A stretch of DNA of 64,000 bases, from the NCBI GenBank assembly GCA_964017185.1, contig OZ024874.1, positions 21,064,457-21,128,456 of the forward strand, in the 5' to 3' direction. This document shows, piece by piece, positions 63,395-64,000 of the stretch. Position 1 is the first letter of the stretch. Each line of letters begins with the position of its first letter. A program made the position numbers and the translations under genes. Under the pieces are notes generated by a model. The model was not told the origin of the DNA and searched no databases. It saw only the letters and a list, made by a program, of their open reading frames with translations. The DNA comes from Rugalucina vietnamica (Eukaryota; Mollusca; Bivalvia; Lucinida; Lucinidae).

Positions 63395-63490
63395 TTGTTT
63401 AGAACTGGTGGTGTTGACATAACGTTAAAAAGTGTTTGAACTGAAATGTTGCTCCGCCCTATTCCGGTCATGGCCTTAATGGCGGGGTCC
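63395..63490 (-). CDS. Putative exon, Mutator-like transposase-type domain (partial)
   Basis: Acceptor TTTTCTTACAG at 63501-63491 and donor AACAA|GTGAGT at 63395 frame 96 nt encoding DPAIKAMTGIGRSNISVQTL then FNVMSTPPVLN. The spacing of the IGRS segment and the MxxPPV motif resembles, from memory, the N-terminal domain of Mutator-like transposase domain proteins common in mollusc and arthropod genomes (xxxIGxGxxxxxxFCxxMNMPPP). The good splice sites suggest a domesticated or host-captured gene continuing outside the visible exons, but no partner exon was confirmed. It could also be a relic with chance splice sites. Confidence 0.35.
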
Positions 63491-64000
63491 CTGTAAGAAA
63501 ATATGGTTTTGGTTGAGGCTGGAATGATGACTTCTCATTAAATTTATCTTGCTCTCCAAAGGCTTTCCATTATATATTTCTCGACTCGTGTGTCATTTCC
63601 TAGATAGAGCCTTTATTAGTTAAAAGTATAGTAGGATTGTTTCCATGATTAAATATCAAATGTCTCCTTGCTTAACTCGCTTTGTTTAATTGCTTTAGTT
63701 TACCATATAATATGTATTTTAACGGAAACCGTATAGATTATTTAAAGTATGATTTTCTACCACATCTTGCTGGTAGGCATCCCTTTAAAGAACGCTATTC
63801 ATACTGTTCAACTAATGGCAATTCTTTGAGTTTATAAATTACCGTATTCGTTCTAATTATCGCACATGCTCCAATTAGCGAACACCCTGATCGTTTCCGA
63901 AAATCATGTACATAAAGCGCACACTGCTCGACAGGCATATAGAGAGCAAGTATATTTGCAGCATTTGTAACATATATTCTCACTCACATTTTATATTGTT
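63491..64000. other. Right edge, nothing recognised
   Basis: AT-rich sequence to the window end with no supported feature. Confidence 0.35.

Overview
The window looks like AT-rich, intron-rich, repeat-dense animal DNA, most likely a bivalve mollusc. The evidence is a spliced SLC25-type gene with metazoan splice sites, tRNA-derived SINEs, APE/RT non-LTR retrotransposons, and a roughly 235-bp palindromic MITE present in a dozen copies that I associate from memory with venerid clams. Order and species are inference only.

Host genes are few. At the left edge (2-376, +) is the last coding exon of a protein with a tyrosine-motif-rich tail. Convergent to it, 5271-12525 (-) is a nine-exon mitochondrial glutamate carrier (SLC25A22/A18 type) that can be assembled in frame to 307 residues; its introns hold MITEs, SINEs, a 151-bp tandem-repeat element and a degenerate second copy of part of exon 2. 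At 57357-60197 (-) is a three-exon secreted protein consisting of a signal peptide and one von Willebrand factor D domain. At 63395-63490 (-) is one putative exon resembling the N-terminal domain of Mutator-like transposase proteins.

The rest is mobile DNA. Two APE/RT retrotransposon copies keep long reading frames: a CR1/Jockey-like one (19458-22403, -) and a 5'-truncated one (44806-47289, -). Non-autonomous terminal-inverted-repeat elements with visible target-site duplications are common: 16036-17162 (8 bp), 18508-19299 and 31516-32385 (both 5 bp, same site CTGAG), 22810-25287 (9 bp), 25989-27213 (8 bp), 28150-29479 (5 bp), 57611-58563 (TA). Foldback structures lie at 30409-31148 and 39604-42010.

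The most unusual region is 33819-38000, a roughly 4.2-kb element with about 0.5-kb terminal inverted repeats. Each end is tipped by its own hairpin and carries a short-period array. Inside are a WEVAL-type virion-like protein, a small basic protein, a C2H2 zinc-finger protein and an acidic-linked protein. It is treated here as a Polinton/virus-like fossil.

A second notable structure is the 22681-27368 tandem duplication of a 0.48-kb segment. Each copy carries a different insertion, so each copy is the empty-site control for the other.
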